A DNA stretch of 64,000 bases from Megaustenia siamemsis (GCA_032433765.1 JAVIAB010000046.1:61229388-61293387); one strand, 5' to 3'; shown: positions 26,377 to 37,575, counted from the stretch's first letter. Notes: generated by a model from the sequence alone, not told the origin. Made by a program: numbers and translations.

Positions 26377-28616
26377 GTGGTACAAAATAAGGCCGTCAGG
26401 GAGAGCAGCACTCTCTCCAGATGGAATTACAAAAAGGCAGACTGGAAAATGTATCAACACTACACCAGTGTACTGACTAAAGATATAAATACAGATAGAG
26501 ACATCAACAAAATAGTTGATGAATTCAGTAGACTAATAATACAAGCTGCCAGTGAAACAATACCTAGAGGGGCACGGAAACACTACAAACCATACTGGAG
26601 TAGTGAACTAGAGCAACTGCACAATGACATGGAAACATTCCGAAAGCAAGCAGAAAATAACCCTTGCCAGGAACACCACAATAACTATCAGCATGCTAAA
26701 GCCAAATTTCAACGGGCTAAACTACAAGCCAGACGGAGAAGCTGGAAAGAGAAAACAGAGTCCTTGAATCTTGAACGAGACACAAGGAAAGTGTGGAAGC
26801 TTGTAAAACAGCTGAATGATGAGGGTACAGAAAGGAACACCAAAATTACACTGAAGAAGGATGGAAACACTCTAACAGGTAAACATGCAGCAAATTACTT
26901 TGCAGACTCCTTTGCAAATGACAATAATATTGAAATTAGCCTAGAAAAACGACAAGAGACCCGTTTAAAACAACAAAATGCAAGACAAGAAGAGACCACA
27001 CATGAAGTCATGGAAACACCCAGTACACAAAGAGAGCTAGAGCTGGCAATATCTAAATTAAAAATGAAAAAGTCACCAGGCAGTGATGGAGTGTCCAATG
27101 AAATGATTAAGAACTTGGGAACTGCAGCTAAAGCAAAACTATTGCAGATCTATAACATTTGCTGGATCACAGGTAGAATGCCACAGGCATGGAGAGAAGC
27201 AGTTATGATACCATTACTAACGCCAGGAAAAAGATGGTTCAACGACATCCAGCTATAGACCAATCAGCCTTACAAGCTGTTTGTGTAAAACAATGGAACG
27301 TATAATCAATCTCAGACTGCAGTGGTACCTGGAAAGTGAAAATCTCCTTGTCCCACAACAAGCAGGCTTTAGACAGTGTTACTCTACCAAAGATCAAGCA
27401 ACCTATCTTTCCCATGAAATTGAAGATGCGTTTCAAGAAAAGAAACTGGTACTAGCAGCATGGATAGACCTAAAGAAAGCATTTGATAAGGTATGGAAGG
27501 AAGGGCTTTTGAAGAAACTGAGAAATTATGGAGTAAATGGTAGGATGTACAAATGGGTCAGCATACCTGCATAACAGGAGAGCCAGAGTGCAACTGGATG
27601 GTCTTAAGAGTAAGAAGGCCTTACTGCGCCAGGGCGTTCCACAAGGAGGGGTACTATCTCCAACACTTTTTCTGATCTACATCAATGACCTAGTTACTGA
27701 ATTACCACATGGCATCAAAGTGGCAATGTATGCAGATGACTTGGTAATGTGGTGCACAGAGGAGTATGCAACAGTGGCCTCCAAATTGCTACAAAGAGCT
27801 ATGAATGCACTGAATTCATGGACAAATAGATGGTGTATCAGCATCAATACAGACAAATGCAGTACTACACTTTTCACACTCTCCCCAAAACAAAAAGCAG
27901 GAGCCATCTACATAAACAATGAGCCTGTGAAAGAAGACATACAAGCTACATATCTCGGAGTTACATTTGATAACAAACTATCTTGGAAACATCAGATAAA
28001 TAAGGCAACCCAAAAAGCAAGGAGGAAATTGGCTATTCTAAGAAAGTTGTGTGGAACAACATGGGGTGCGAGTGGGAAAATACTCAGTAAAGTTTACCAA
28101 CAGAGTAAACGCCCACATTTAGAATATGGATCATCCGCATGGTGCTCAGCATCAAACACCACATTGCAAGAACTGGATAAAGTACAAAACCAGGCACTTA
28201 GGGTCATCACAGGAGCAATGAAATCAACACCAATATTGAAGATGGAGAAATTGTGGAGGATACCAGCACTGAGAGAACGGAGAGACACAAAGGTGCTGAT
28301 ACAGGCAGACAAATTTGTATGCATGCCGAGACATCCAATGAAGGACAGATTCCAAAATCTTGCATTGGGACGACTTAAGAGAGGCAGCTTTATCCACCAA
28401 GCCAAGCGTATTAGTAGACAAACACCAGACATACCAAGCGTGGTTAACCCCCTACTGCCCATACCAGAACAGACTCCCTGGACAGATGAATCAGGATTAT
28501 CAGTTCAAATACGCACAGACGTGAAAGGAATAGTTGACAAAGAGGAACAAAATAGTCTACAGCGAAAAACAATAGCTCTCAGTTTCCTGGATGAAGAATA
28601 CCCACAAGACCTATAG
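26377..28616 (+). pseudogene. LINE-D reverse transcriptase domain (broken)
   Basis: Reverse transcriptase region. The linker (26377-27050) is basic and helix-rich. It is followed by KMKKSPGSDGVSNEMIKNLG, then a frameshift near 27240. Next come YRPISLTSCLCKTMERII, QAGFRQCYSTKDQ and AAWIDLKKAFDKVW (first catalytic Asp). A second frameshift near 27560 leads to LRQGVPQGGVLSPTLFLIYI and MYADDLVMW (YADD at 27729-27740). The last open stretch (27537-28616, 359 codons) carries the thumb and a long connection (LGVTFDNKLSWKHQI, RPHLEYGSSAW, QNQALRVITGA). It ends with TAG at 28614, in frame with and only two codons before the RNase H reading. Confidence 0.92.
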
Positions 28617-28622
28617 ATCCGT

Positions 28623-29378
28623 GTGTACACAGATGGATCAGCACAGAATGCAGTAAAGAATGGGGGAGCAGGTGCATATATAGAGTACCCAAATAACACT
28701 AGGGATATGAATAAAATAGCAACAGGGAAATATTGTCACAATTATGATGCAGAAATACAAGCAATAAAGTTGGCAATAGAAAAACTGCTGAACAGTAATC
28801 TTAGCCCACAGCCTGTAGTGTTTTTGACAGATGCAAGATCAGTACTCCAGGCACTACAATCAAGAAAATTACCACATCTGCAGACCTTATTGACTGAACT
28901 CTGCAAGCACCACAGGGTTGCCCTGCAGTGGATCCCGTCTCACTGTGGAATACCAGGAAATGAGAAAGCAGATCAGTTGGCAAAGGAAGGTTCAACAGGC
29001 ACACAACTAGATACACCAGTTGCATACCATCATAAGAAACAGATAATCAAATCAATCAGAGGACCACAAGCCCCAAATCAGGATGTCTTTCATAATATGA
29101 ATAGATATGAACAAGTTATCATTATACGCCTAAGAACAGGACACAATCGACTCCATAGTCACATGTATACAAAATTCAAGATCGGCACATCAACTACTTG
29201 TACATGTGGACAGGCACCCCAGACTGCTGAACACATACTTCAAGACTGCACTGAATATAGTAGACTGAGGAAAATCCATTGGCCCATAGATACAACACTA
29301 CAGACAAAACTATATGGGCCACTGCAAGAATTACAAAAGACAGTAAAATTCATACAGGAAACGACATTGCTGATATAG
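28623..29378 (+). pseudogene. LINE-D RNase H domain and C-terminal Cys region
   Basis: 251-codon open stretch encoding RNase H type I. Catalytic positions are visible: Asp in MYTDGSAQNAV, Glu in YDAEIQAIKLAIE, Asp in FLTDARSVLQAL, and the histidine loop and last Asp in QWIPSHCGIPGNEKADQLA. A C-terminal Cys/His pattern follows (CTCGQAPQTAEHILQDC), common after RNase H in I-superfamily LINEs. The domain looks intact, but the upstream TAG at 28614 separates it from the RT. It ends 16 bp before the gata-repeat tail. Confidence 0.93.
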
Positions 29379-29393
29379 ACAATACTTCGAGCG

Positions 29394-29419
29394 AACGAAA
29401 GATAGATAGATAGATGAAA
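29394..29419 (+). repeat. 3' tandem-repeat tail of LINE-D
   Basis: The element ends cgaacgaaagatagatagatagatga, a run of about four gata units directly before the right TSD. Short tandem-repeat tails rather than poly(A) are usual for I-superfamily LINEs. Confidence 0.85.
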
Positions 29420-30020
29420 CAAGTACAACGTTTCAAATACTTGGGCAAAATAATAACATCAGATGGGAGATGCACCACAGAAATAAAAAGCAGAATAGCT
29501 CAGGCCAAAATAGCATTTCAGAAAATGAAAAACATCTTATGCAACAAATCTATGTCGATAGAAATGAGAAAGAGAGTTCATCGGTGCTATATAGAACCAA
29601 TTCTGACCTATAAAAGCGAATCATGGACAGTAGACAAACAAATGAAAAGACGATTAGAGGCAACAGAGATGTGATTTCTCAGAAGAATGTTGAAAGTTCC
29701 CTGGAGAGCTAAAAAGACCAATGAGGAAGTTCTCAAGGAGGCCAACACAAAAAGGCAGACCCTAATAAACATCAGAGAGAAACAATCAACATTTTTTGGG
29801 CACATCATAAGAAGAGGAAAGTTGGAATACTTGGTAACAACTGGCAAAATAAAAGGAAAGAGAGATCGCGGATGACAAAGAGAGAAGATACTGGATAGCT
29901 TGGTTTTATGGCATGGAAAACAGTCAACAACAAAACTGATACGATGCATTGTAGATAGAAGATTGTGGAAGGACATGATCGCCCACGCCAACCGGTATGG
30001 CACATGATGATGAGGATAAT
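29420..30020 (+). mobile_element. LINE-B segment 3: RT C-terminus and 3' end
   Basis: Starts with the right TSD caagtac (29420-29426) and continues the LINE-B frame with QRFKYLGKIITSDGRCTTEI, YIEPILTYKSESWTVDKQ, then a TGA at 29672, FLRRMLKVPWRAKKTNEEVL, FFGHIIRRGKLEYLV, a TGA at 29873, and LWKDMIAHANRYGT. It ends with the short repeat atgatgatga near 30003-30012, a 3' end typical of RTE-type LINEs. The matching region of another LINE-B copy lies on the minus strand at 63138-63640. Confidence 0.88.
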
Positions 30021-30380
30021 TTTCGATTAGTGACCTAATGTAAAATATGGCTTCTTTTGTCCCACTGTTTTTCCTAAATACAAATTGTTTTTCTAATTTA
30101 ATATTGATTTGATTCTGGTTTCTTCCTTCTATAACTTTTAGAAAGAATTTTGTTACATGGCTCATTAGGCTTATTGTTTTAAATCACTACATTCAACTGC
30201 ACCATTCTTTATAGACAATGCAATGAAAGTTGATGTTCTTAGTTCATTTGGTATGTATCCTGTATGGTATATGTAGTTGCATATGTCTGATAATTTCAAT
30301 GCCAGAATCTTCTAGTGCCTGTATCATCTCTATCTGTATGTTGTCAGGTCCTGCATTGTTTTCCCTTTTACCTGCAGCTT
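30021..30380 (-). mobile_element. LINE-A middle segment, part 2
   Basis: Minus-strand LINE-A: AGPDNIQIEMIQALEDSGIE, ISLMSHVTKFFLKVIEG and FRKNSGTKEAIFYIRSLIEN. It corresponds to the plus-strand copy at 61735-62060. It continues on the other side of the R3 insertion (30701-30962). This middle part of the RT is exactly what is missing from the LINE-A copy at 30963-33005. Confidence 0.82.
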
Positions 30381-30700
30381 TTCCTTTTTTTCTTATTCCA
30401 GCTACACCCGCGTGACTCTCTCTTTCCCATTCTGACCACGGTCCACGACACAGGGAAGAAATTGTTCTTTCATTACACCAGTTTCGATTATTTTGTTTTG
30501 GATGTTTCATTACTAGTTAGCTATTTAGGATTAATTTTATTTACTTACATATCTGTGTGTGCGTGTTGTTTATTTGTTCCTGCCGAAAGCCTATGAGTCG
30601 AAACGTCGTTCAAATCGGTGTCGTCTATCAATCTCGTAAAGCTTTTACCATACCATTTTTTCTATTTAATTTTTTTCAATTCTCCCTCACATTTAACTTT
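30381..30700. mobile_element. Dispersed repeat R3, inserted in LINE-A with a 10-bp TSD
   Basis: A 320-bp insertion flanked by cctgcagctt at 30371-30380 and 30701-30710. Other copies are at 46505-46790 (plus) and 57800-58095 (minus). Shared blocks are gaccacggtccacgacacag, gattattttgttttggatgt, a gt-rich part, then ttgttcctgc, gccta, cgaaacgtcgttcaaat, gtgtcgtct, and gtaaagcttttaccatacc. No long ORF is present. Read on the minus strand it ends in an A-rich run (aataagaaaaaaagg), so it may be a SINE-like or Penelope-related retroposon. I do not recognise its family. Confidence 0.78.
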
Positions 30701-30962
30701 CCTGCAGCTTCGCATTCTATGCATTCATTTGCGTTTCTTTGCCTTAACCCCTTTTCCCTTTTACATTGTTTGTACAGTTTTTTTTCATTTCCGATTTTAA
30801 GATTTGATAGCCTGGCGTACATTTTATAATTGGCTTCTTTTCCCTTTCATCATGAAATAATTATGTTATATATTCCTGCCATCTATTGATTATATCTTTG
30901 TTAGCATTTTTCCTTTTTTGCTTGCAATACATTCACTTTATGTGACTCTTTTATTTCAACTG
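30701..30962 (-). mobile_element. LINE-A middle segment, part 1
   Basis: Minus-strand stretch with MAGIYNIIIS and PIIKCTPGYQILKSEMKK, aligning with RWQEYITELFHDERDKKPFI and SSYKILKSEVEKAMK of the plus-strand copy (61582-61735). Frames are broken. It lies directly beyond the 3' end of the next LINE-A copy. Confidence 0.7.
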
Positions 30963-33005
30963 GTCATCATCATCATTGAGTGCCGTCTCCGCATCGAAGG
31001 TTGGCTACTATGGAGCGCCATTCCACTCTGTCTCTTGCTTTGATGGTGCAGATTGTCATAGCTTGACTTGTCCATCTTTTGATGTTCCTCGTCCATGTTA
31101 GTCTTGGTCTGCCTCTGCCTCTTTTACCTTGTATTTTCTCTTCCAGTATTACTTTTATTAGGCTGTTGTTTCTTTTAACATGCCCCAAAAATTTCATTTG
31201 TCTTGTTCTAATTGTGTTTAGTAGTTCTCTTTTCATTTTTAGTTGTTTTAAGACTTCATCGTTTGTTTTCTTTTCTTTCCATCCAATTCTACCTATTCTT
31301 CTATATATCCACATTTCAAAGGCTTCAATTTTCTGTTCTGTTTTCTTGTCTGATGTCCATGTTTCGGCGCCATACAGGAATATTGAAGATGTAAAATTTT
31401 GCATTTTGCTATTCTTAGTTTTAGCAATGGTGTTCTTTGTTTTGATGTTAATATACCTTTCATGACATTAAAATTACTTTTTGCCATACCTATATTTTTG
31501 TTTATTTCAGTTGTACATTTTCCTTCACTGGTTATAGTATGTCGAAGGTATTTGTAGCTCTGAACTGTCTCCTTCAATGTATTCCTTCAACTTTGATATT
31601 TAATTGTAGATCTTGAGAATTTTTTTTGTTTTTGATCATAGTTTTAGTCTTTTTGATATTCATATCTAGTTCATATTTTATGCTTGTCATGTTTATTTCA
31701 TTAAGTAATTGCTGTAGATCTTTAGGATTTTCTGCTAGTAGTACAGTATCATCAGCATATCTTAGGTTATTGATTATCTTTCCATTAATGTTTAAGCCTG
31801 GCATCTCTGAGATGTTTTTAAAGATTTGCTCAGTGTATAGATTGAACGAACTTGGTGATAGGATGTATCGTTGTCTTACTCCTCTTTTTATATCAATGGG
31901 TGTAGAGTTCTCTTTGTTATATTTTATTATTGTTGTTTGCTCCCAGGATAAATTACATATTAGTCATATGTCTGTATCGTCCAGATTTATATCTTTTAGG
32001 CAGTCTATAAGTTCATTCTGGTGTATTTTATCAAAAGCTTTGGTGTATTCTCTGAAGCAGGCATATATTGGTTTGTTTACTTCTATGTACTTTTCAATCA
32101 ATGTCCTCATGCTGAATATGTTAAACAAGTAATTCTCATTATTTTTGTGTGCATCCCTCTTAAATCTTGCTTATTTTCCATAGTTTCGATTTCTAGACAT
32201 CTTAGACTGAGCCAGTCTTCTTTTGCGTTTTTGCACATTGAGCGTATTTCATTATCTATTTTATTGTAATGGGTAGTATTCTTCGCTTTTCTTCTTTCTT
32301 CCATTTTTTTCAAATATGACCTCAGATATCTGTTTTCTTTTTCTTTTCTCTTTTGGGTAAGATATCACAAGTTTCTTGTATGATGTCCTTTATGAATTCC
32401 ATTTGGTTGTGACTTTTTCATCAGGATGTTCTTTTCTGGGCTGCTCAATCCCTTCTTTTAGCAGCTTCTGGAATGTATTCTTTATTTGTATTGTATAAGT
32501 ATCTTTAACATCTTTTTTATTTAAAGCTGTTATGTCTAGTGTTATTGCTGAATTAGTCTTTTGTTTGCTTCTCTTTTATTTTAATCCTTACAGGATTGTG
32601 ATCTGAATTAATATCTGCTCCTGGATAGGTTTTGGCTTTCTTGAACTGTTTCCGAACCGATCTTTTATCATTATGTAGTCTATTTGATTCCTCTTCTTAT
32701 CTCCAGGACTTTTCCATGTGTAGAGTTACCTTTTCCTTTGCTCAAAGTGGGTGTTACATATTCTCAGCCTGTTTACTTCATAAAATTGCATTAATCTTTC
32801 TCCTCTGTCATTTATTTTTCCCAGACCATGATTTCCTACAATGGTCTTATATCTACCTTTTCCTACTTTAGCGTTCAAGTCACCCATTACAATCAAGACG
32901 ACTAAAGATTTCGCTTCATAAATTTATTTAGATCTTCATAGTAAGCCTCTATTAGTTCATGTGAATAGTCTTGAGTTGGTGCGTGTATCTGTATCTTCCG
33001 CCCCA
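30963..33005 (-). mobile_element. LINE-A copy 1 (RTE-like), internally rearranged
   Basis: Minus-strand LINE. From its 5' side at about 33005 it shows an endonuclease remnant (APTQDYSHELIEAYYEDLNK, VMGDLNAKVGK-like block near 32880, CNTHFEQ-like block near 32750), then the linker (MKKMEERRKAKNTTHYNKID, 32107-32313). It then jumps straight into the RT palm (EVNKPIYAC near 32070), GVRQ/SPSLF-like region, NNLRYADDTVLLAE (31700-31790) and the tail DEVLKQLKMKRELL, FLGHVKRNN, RGRGRPRLTWTRNIKRW, RDRVEW. It ends in the tgatgatgatga repeat at 30963-30977 (reverse complement). It has many stops. The part between linker and palm is absent here but lies next door at 30021-30962. Confidence 0.87.
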
Positions 33006-33509
33006 TTTACCGTCACAGACGTTGTGTATTCGGAATGGACATTCCCGGTAGGCGCCAATGTTGACAAAATAGACGTTGGCCTGTCGAACCGCGAACACAC
33101 GTTGGCCAATAGTTTATATGGTTAAACACGTCGACACAAGAAGAACAAATAATATTCCACCGAAATATCGATAAAGGTCACAGTCCATTCGCTCGTCAGA
33201 AGTAAACATAACTACAAATGGGAAAAGCAGCAAATTATTTCACAACTAGACTGTCGCGCAAATCATTTAAACACGTCAGCAAGAGCCTACACGCAGCCAC
33301 CTTAATCGGTATCAACAATCAGATAGTAAGAGAGACAGCAGACGCCGTCAGACAATAGGGGTAATTAGACATGTTTGTGTCAGAGCACGCGAGTGTAAGA
33401 TGTAATGCGTGCGCTGACAGGCTTACCAGTTTGCCTGATGTTGGATGAGAAAGAGCAATGGACGCGCTGATATTCTCAATGTTTGTCCTAGGTACCCTAG
33501 AAGACAATC
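33006..33509. other. Unassigned sequence
   Basis: About 500 bases of mixed, non-repetitive sequence after the LINE-A 5' end. No exon with convincing splice sites, no long ORF and no known repeat was recognised. Confidence 0.6.
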
Positions 33510-33765
33510 AGACTGTAAAACTGAATCCGCAGTCCTGAACAGGCTGCACGAATATGTCGCAGCTGGGAGATGTCTGGCGCGAGAGCTACTCGGGAATCTA
33601 ACGAAGACCTGTCAACCAACACACCACCAGTGACGTTAGTCCCTGCACGTTGAGGGATATACTCCAGGGAAGATCTGAGCACTTGTCCGATGTGAAATGA
33701 GGATGACCTGTTGACTAAACTAAGCTAGACAATATAATAGGCGAGTAAGTTCCAGTAACTTGGAC
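33510..33765. repeat. Dispersed repeat R4, unexpanded copy
   Basis: Contains actgaatccgcagtcctgaa, caggctgcacgaatatgtcg, gctgggagatgtctgg, then ccagtgacgttagt, gcacgttgagggatatactc, and gttgactaaactaagctaga with caatata. The same blocks in the same order flank and enclose the minisatellites at 44275-47025 (cttgaacagactgctgcatg; caccggtgtcatattagtca; tgcacgttgagggatatact; ttgactagctagacaggaca). Here each motif is single copy. Confidence 0.72.
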
Positions 33766-33798
33766 AAATATAACTTATTGAATGATGTCAAGACTTAC

Positions 33799-33849
33799 CG
33801 AACCCAGAGAGCTCTGAAGGCTGGCTATGGTGGCCTTGTTAGCGACAGT
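33799..33849 (-). CDS. Candidate 51-nt internal exon, host gene of unknown function
   Basis: On the minus strand, ttgttatttcag precedes a 51-base block that ends at the donor gtaagt (33793-33798, plus coordinates). Both splice sites fit the consensus: pyrimidine-rich acceptor with cag, and G|GTAAGT. The block is exactly 17 codons, starts and ends in phase 0, and reads TVANKATIASLQSSLGS, an alanine/serine/leucine-rich, possibly coiled stretch. The next upstream exon candidate on this strand, at 43700-43825, ends in phase 0 as well, so the two could be spliced together without frame change. I do not recognise the protein. The remaining exons, the start and the stop are not identified in the window. 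Confidence 0.55.
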
Positions 33850-33875
33850 CTGAAATAACAAGGGAAATATACTAG

Positions 33876-34135
33876 CGTATGTGTGTGTTTATATTGTATA
33901 GGTAATATGTTGTGAGAGATGTTAATATAGTTATAGGGGTATATGTGTGTGTTTATATTGTATAGGTAATATGTTGTGAGAGATGTTAATATAGTTATAG
34001 GGGTATATGTGTGTGTTTATATTGTATAGGTAATATGTTGTGAGAGATGTTAATATAGTTATAGGGGTATATGTGTGTGTTTATATTGTATAGGTAATAT
34101 GTTGTGAGAGATGTTAATATAGTTATAGGGGTATA
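33876..34135. repeat. 64-bp minisatellite, about 4 copies
   Basis: Near-identical 64-bp units with tatgtgtgtgtttatattgt, ataggtaatatgttgtgag and agatgttaatatagttatag. The ggtaatatgt marker is at 33901, 33965, 34029 and 34093. It lies just upstream (minus strand) of the 51-nt exon candidate, inside its intron. Confidence 0.95.
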
Positions 34136-34163
34136 TTTAAGTGTGTTTACTTGCTATATGGGT

Positions 34164-34330
34164 GCGGTTGGGATAACAGAAACGATGACTGACAGACAGG
34201 CTGGATGAGTTAAGCGCGGTTGGGATAACAGAAACGATGACTGACAGACAGGATGGATGAGTTAAGCGCGGTTGGGATAACAGAAGTTATGATTGAGTGA
34301 CAGAATGGATGTACTTGGTGCGGCCGAGAT
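34164..34330. repeat. 52-bp minisatellite, about 3 copies
   Basis: Units starting gcggttgggataacagaa at 34164, 34216 and 34268. The third is diverged (agttatgattgagtgacag) and a further ghost copy starts near 34320. Confidence 0.9.
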
Positions 34331-34369
34331 AAATGAGTGATAGAATGTGTATAAACTGGACAAGAACAT

Positions 34370-35435
34370 CATGGAGAGAAAGCGAGGTTGTTGGATGAAT
34401 ACATCTCGTGGAAGTGGCAGTGCCAGGCAGGTATAGGAAAAGAAGAGGGAGAGAGAAAGCGAGGTTGTTGGATGAATACATCTCGTGGAAGTGGCAGTGC
34501 CAGGCAGGTATAGGAAAAGAGAGGGAGAGAGAAAGCGAGGTTGTTGGATGAATACATCTCGTGGAAGTGGCAGTGCCAGGCAGGTATAGGAAAAGAGAAG
34601 GAGAGAGAAAGCGAGGTTGTTGGATGAATACATCTCGTGGAAGTGGCAGTGCCAGGCAGGTATAGGAAAAGAGAGGGAGAGAGAAAGCGAGGTTGTTGGA
34701 TGAATACATCTCGTGGAAGTGGCAGTGCCAGGCAGGTATAGGAAAAGAGAGGGAGAGAGAAAGCGAGGTTGTTCGATGAATACATCTCGTGGAAGTGGCA
34801 GTGCCAGGGAGGTATAGGAAAAGAGAGGGAGAGAGAAAGCGAGGTTGTTGGATGAATACATCTCGTGGAAGTGCCAGGGAGATATAGGAAAATAGAGGGA
34901 GAGAGAAAGCGAGGTTGTTCGGTGAATACATCTCGTGGAAGTGCCAGGGAGATATAGGAAAAGAGAGGGAGAGAGAAAGCGAGGTTGTTCGGTGAATACA
35001 TCTCGTGGAAGTGGCAGTGTCAGGGAGGTATAGGAAAAGAGAAGGAGAGAGAAAGCGAGGTTGTTGGATGAATACATCTCGTGGAAGTGGCAGTGCCAGG
35101 CAGGTATAGGAAAAGAGAGGGAGAGAGAAAGCGAGGTTGTTGGATGAATACATCTCGTGGAAGTGCCAGGGAGATATAGGAAAAGAGAGGGAGAGAGAAA
35201 GCGAGGTTGTTCGGTGAATACATCTCGTGGAAGTGCCAGGGAGATATAGGAAAAGAGAGGGAGAGAGAAAGCGAGGTTGTTGGATGAATACATCTCGTGG
35301 AAGTGGCAGTGTCAGGGAGGTATAGGAAAAGAGAAGGAGAGAGAAAGCGAGGTTGTTGGATGAATACATCTCGTGGAAGTGGCAGTGCCAGGGAGGTATA
35401 GGAAAAGAGAGGGAGAGAGAAAGAAAGCGTCTGAT
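34370..35435. repeat. 69/76-bp minisatellite, about 14 copies
   Basis: Units contain gaaagcgaggttgttggatg, aatacatctcgtggaagtg, gcagtgccaggcaggtatag and gaaaagagagggagaga. A shorter variant lacks the ggcagt step. The minus strand is open in all three frames (up to 400 codons) because the unit lacks stops and is not a multiple of three; these readings are repeat artefacts. Confidence 0.95.
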
Positions 35436-36160
35436 AAAAAGCGAGGTTGAAGTTAGGGGTACCAAAGAGACATTAGATAACAGGTGCACATATAGGAGAT
35501 AGAAAAGAATAAAGAAGTGAGTTTAAAGATGATATACAGGCAGCAAAGACACAGCTGATCACAGAAAAAGATAGGAAAGATGACGATTAACAAGATTATA
35601 CATATACAACCATTCACAGAATGGAAATACTAATTACGCAGCCAGTTCAAAAGGGAAAGATTGTCAAGACATAGTGATATACATATATAGTATAGTTTTT
35701 ACAAATATTTTCATAGTTACTACACATAGATCACAACATGACGTACTAACAATGTCTTTACATTTCACGTGTAGCCAATAATCACTGACTATGACATTTT
35801 GCTTACACAAGTTTATTAGATCGTAGGTTGTACAAGTGAAGGCACTAGTGGAGTACATCTAAAATTGCAAATTCTAATTCTAAAATTAAATTCTTCGCTT
35901 GGATGCGCACAAGAGGTTAACACCCGTGGTTATTGAATCATCTCTTAATACATATTGTTTGTGACATTTCTATTTCTAATTTTTGTTCTATTAAAATATT
36001 GCAACGCTCTTACTTGACACTTGCTATTCTGTATCTATGTCTTGACTTATTCTGTGCTACTCTTAATCTATTTACTGTTGTTTTCTGGAACACAGACATT
36101 TTTATTTCTAACTTGGAACACTTCTCACCTAAACTACATCTGGTCAAACTTGATGTTCAA
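35436..36160. other. Unassigned AT-rich sequence
   Basis: No recognised gene, repeat or mobile element. Open stretches near 35664-35858 and 35933-36163 are short, AT-rich and show no protein family features. Confidence 0.6.
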
Positions 36161-36164
36161 TAGG

Positions 36165-37575
36165 CGTTTCTCTATCTCTCCCTGTAACATATCTCTATAT
36201 TGATCTTGTTCTATATCTCTCTGTAACATATCTCTATATTGATCTTGTTCTATATCTCTCTGTAACATATCTCTATATATTTATCTTGTTCTATTTCTCT
36301 CTCTGTAACATATCTCTATATTGATCTTGTTCTATATCTCTCTGTAACATATCTCTATATTGATCTTGTTCTATATCTCTCTCTGTAACATATCTCTATA
36401 GTGATCTTGTTCTATATCTCTCTGTAACATATCTCTATATTGATCTTGTTCTATATCTCTCTGTAACATACATCTATATTGATCTTGTTCTATATCTCTC
36501 TCTGTAACATATCTCTATATTGATCTTGTTCTATATCTCTCTATGTAACATACACCACATTGATCTTGTTCTATATCTCTCTGTAACATATCTCTATATT
36601 GATCTTGTTCTATATCTCTCTCTGTAACATACATCTATATTGATCTTGTTCTATATCTCTCTCTCTGTAACATATCTCTATATTGATCTTGTTCTATATC
36701 TCTCTCTCTGTAACATATCTCTGTATTGATCTTGTTCTATATCTCTCTCTGTAACATATCTCTATATTGATCTTGTTCTATATCTCTCTCTCTGTAACAT
36801 ATCTCTATATTGATCTTGTTCTATATCTCTCTCTCTCTGTAACATATCTCTATATTGATCTTGTTCTATATCTCTCTGTAACATATCTCTATATTGATCT
36901 TGTTCTATATCTCTCTCTGTAACATATCTCTATATTGATCTTGTTCTATATCTCTCTCTGTAACATACATCTATATTGATCTTGTTCTATATCTCTCTCT
37001 CTGTAACATATCTCTATATTGATCTTGTTCTATATCTCTCTCTCTGTAACATACATCTATATTGATCTTGTTCTATATCTCTCTCTCTGTAACATACATC
37101 TATATTGATCTTGTTCTATATCTCTCTCTCTGTAACATATCTCTGTATTGATCTTGTTCTATATCTCTCTGTAACATACATCTATATTGATCTTGTTCTA
37201 TATCTCTCTCTGTAACATATCTCTATATTGATCTTGTTCTATATCTCTCTCTGTAACATATATCTATGTTGATCTTGTTCTATATCTCTCTATGTAACAT
37301 ACATCTATATTGATCTTGTTCTATATCTCTCTCTGTAACATATCTCTATATTGATCTTGTTCTATATCTCTCTGTAACATATATCTATGTTGATCTAGTT
37401 CTATATCTCTCTCTGTAACATATCTCTATATTGATCTTGTTCTATTTCTCTCTCTGTAACATATATCTATATTGATCTTGTTCTATTTCTCTCTCTGTAA
37501 CATATATCTATATTTTTCTTGTTCTATTTCTGTCTCTGTAACATATATCTATATTGATCTTGTTCTCTATCACGA
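36165..37575. repeat. ~41-bp minisatellite with variable (CT) spacer
   Basis: About 34 units of ctgtaacatatctctatatt, gatcttgttctatat and a ctctct run. Length varies between 39 and 45 bp because the internal CT run expands and contracts. A sub-variant has acatacatctatatt. No coding potential. Confidence 0.95.

Larger units (their letters stand above)
25359..29419 (+). mobile_element. LINE-D: I-superfamily-like LINE (EN-RT-RNase H), near full length
   Basis: A 4,061-bp non-LTR retrotransposon inserted in LINE-B with a 7-bp TSD (caagtac). The order is a ~190-bp leader, an apurinic-type endonuclease, a reverse transcriptase, an RNase H, and a 3' end made of short gata repeats (about 29400-29414). 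RNase H plus a tandem-repeat tail is typical of the I superfamily (I, Nimb, Ingi); the clade is my inference. No separate ORF1 with zinc knuckles is visible. The 5' side offers at most a short arginine-rich N-terminal stretch from about 25528. The reading is broken by stops at 25858, 26263 and 28614 and by frameshifts near 25900, 27240 and 27560, so it is inactive but young enough to align end to end. It is the last element to arrive at this site, or at least a late one. Confidence 0.9.

Noticed and set aside
26895..27098. Minus-strand ORFs opposite LINE-D (for example 26895-27098, 28094-28462, 28801-29025)
   Set aside because: Shadow frames of the plus-strand endonuclease-RT-RNase H readings.
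34262..35489. 343-, 400- and 210-codon minus-strand proteins
   Set aside because: Overlapping frames of the same 69/76-bp minisatellite.
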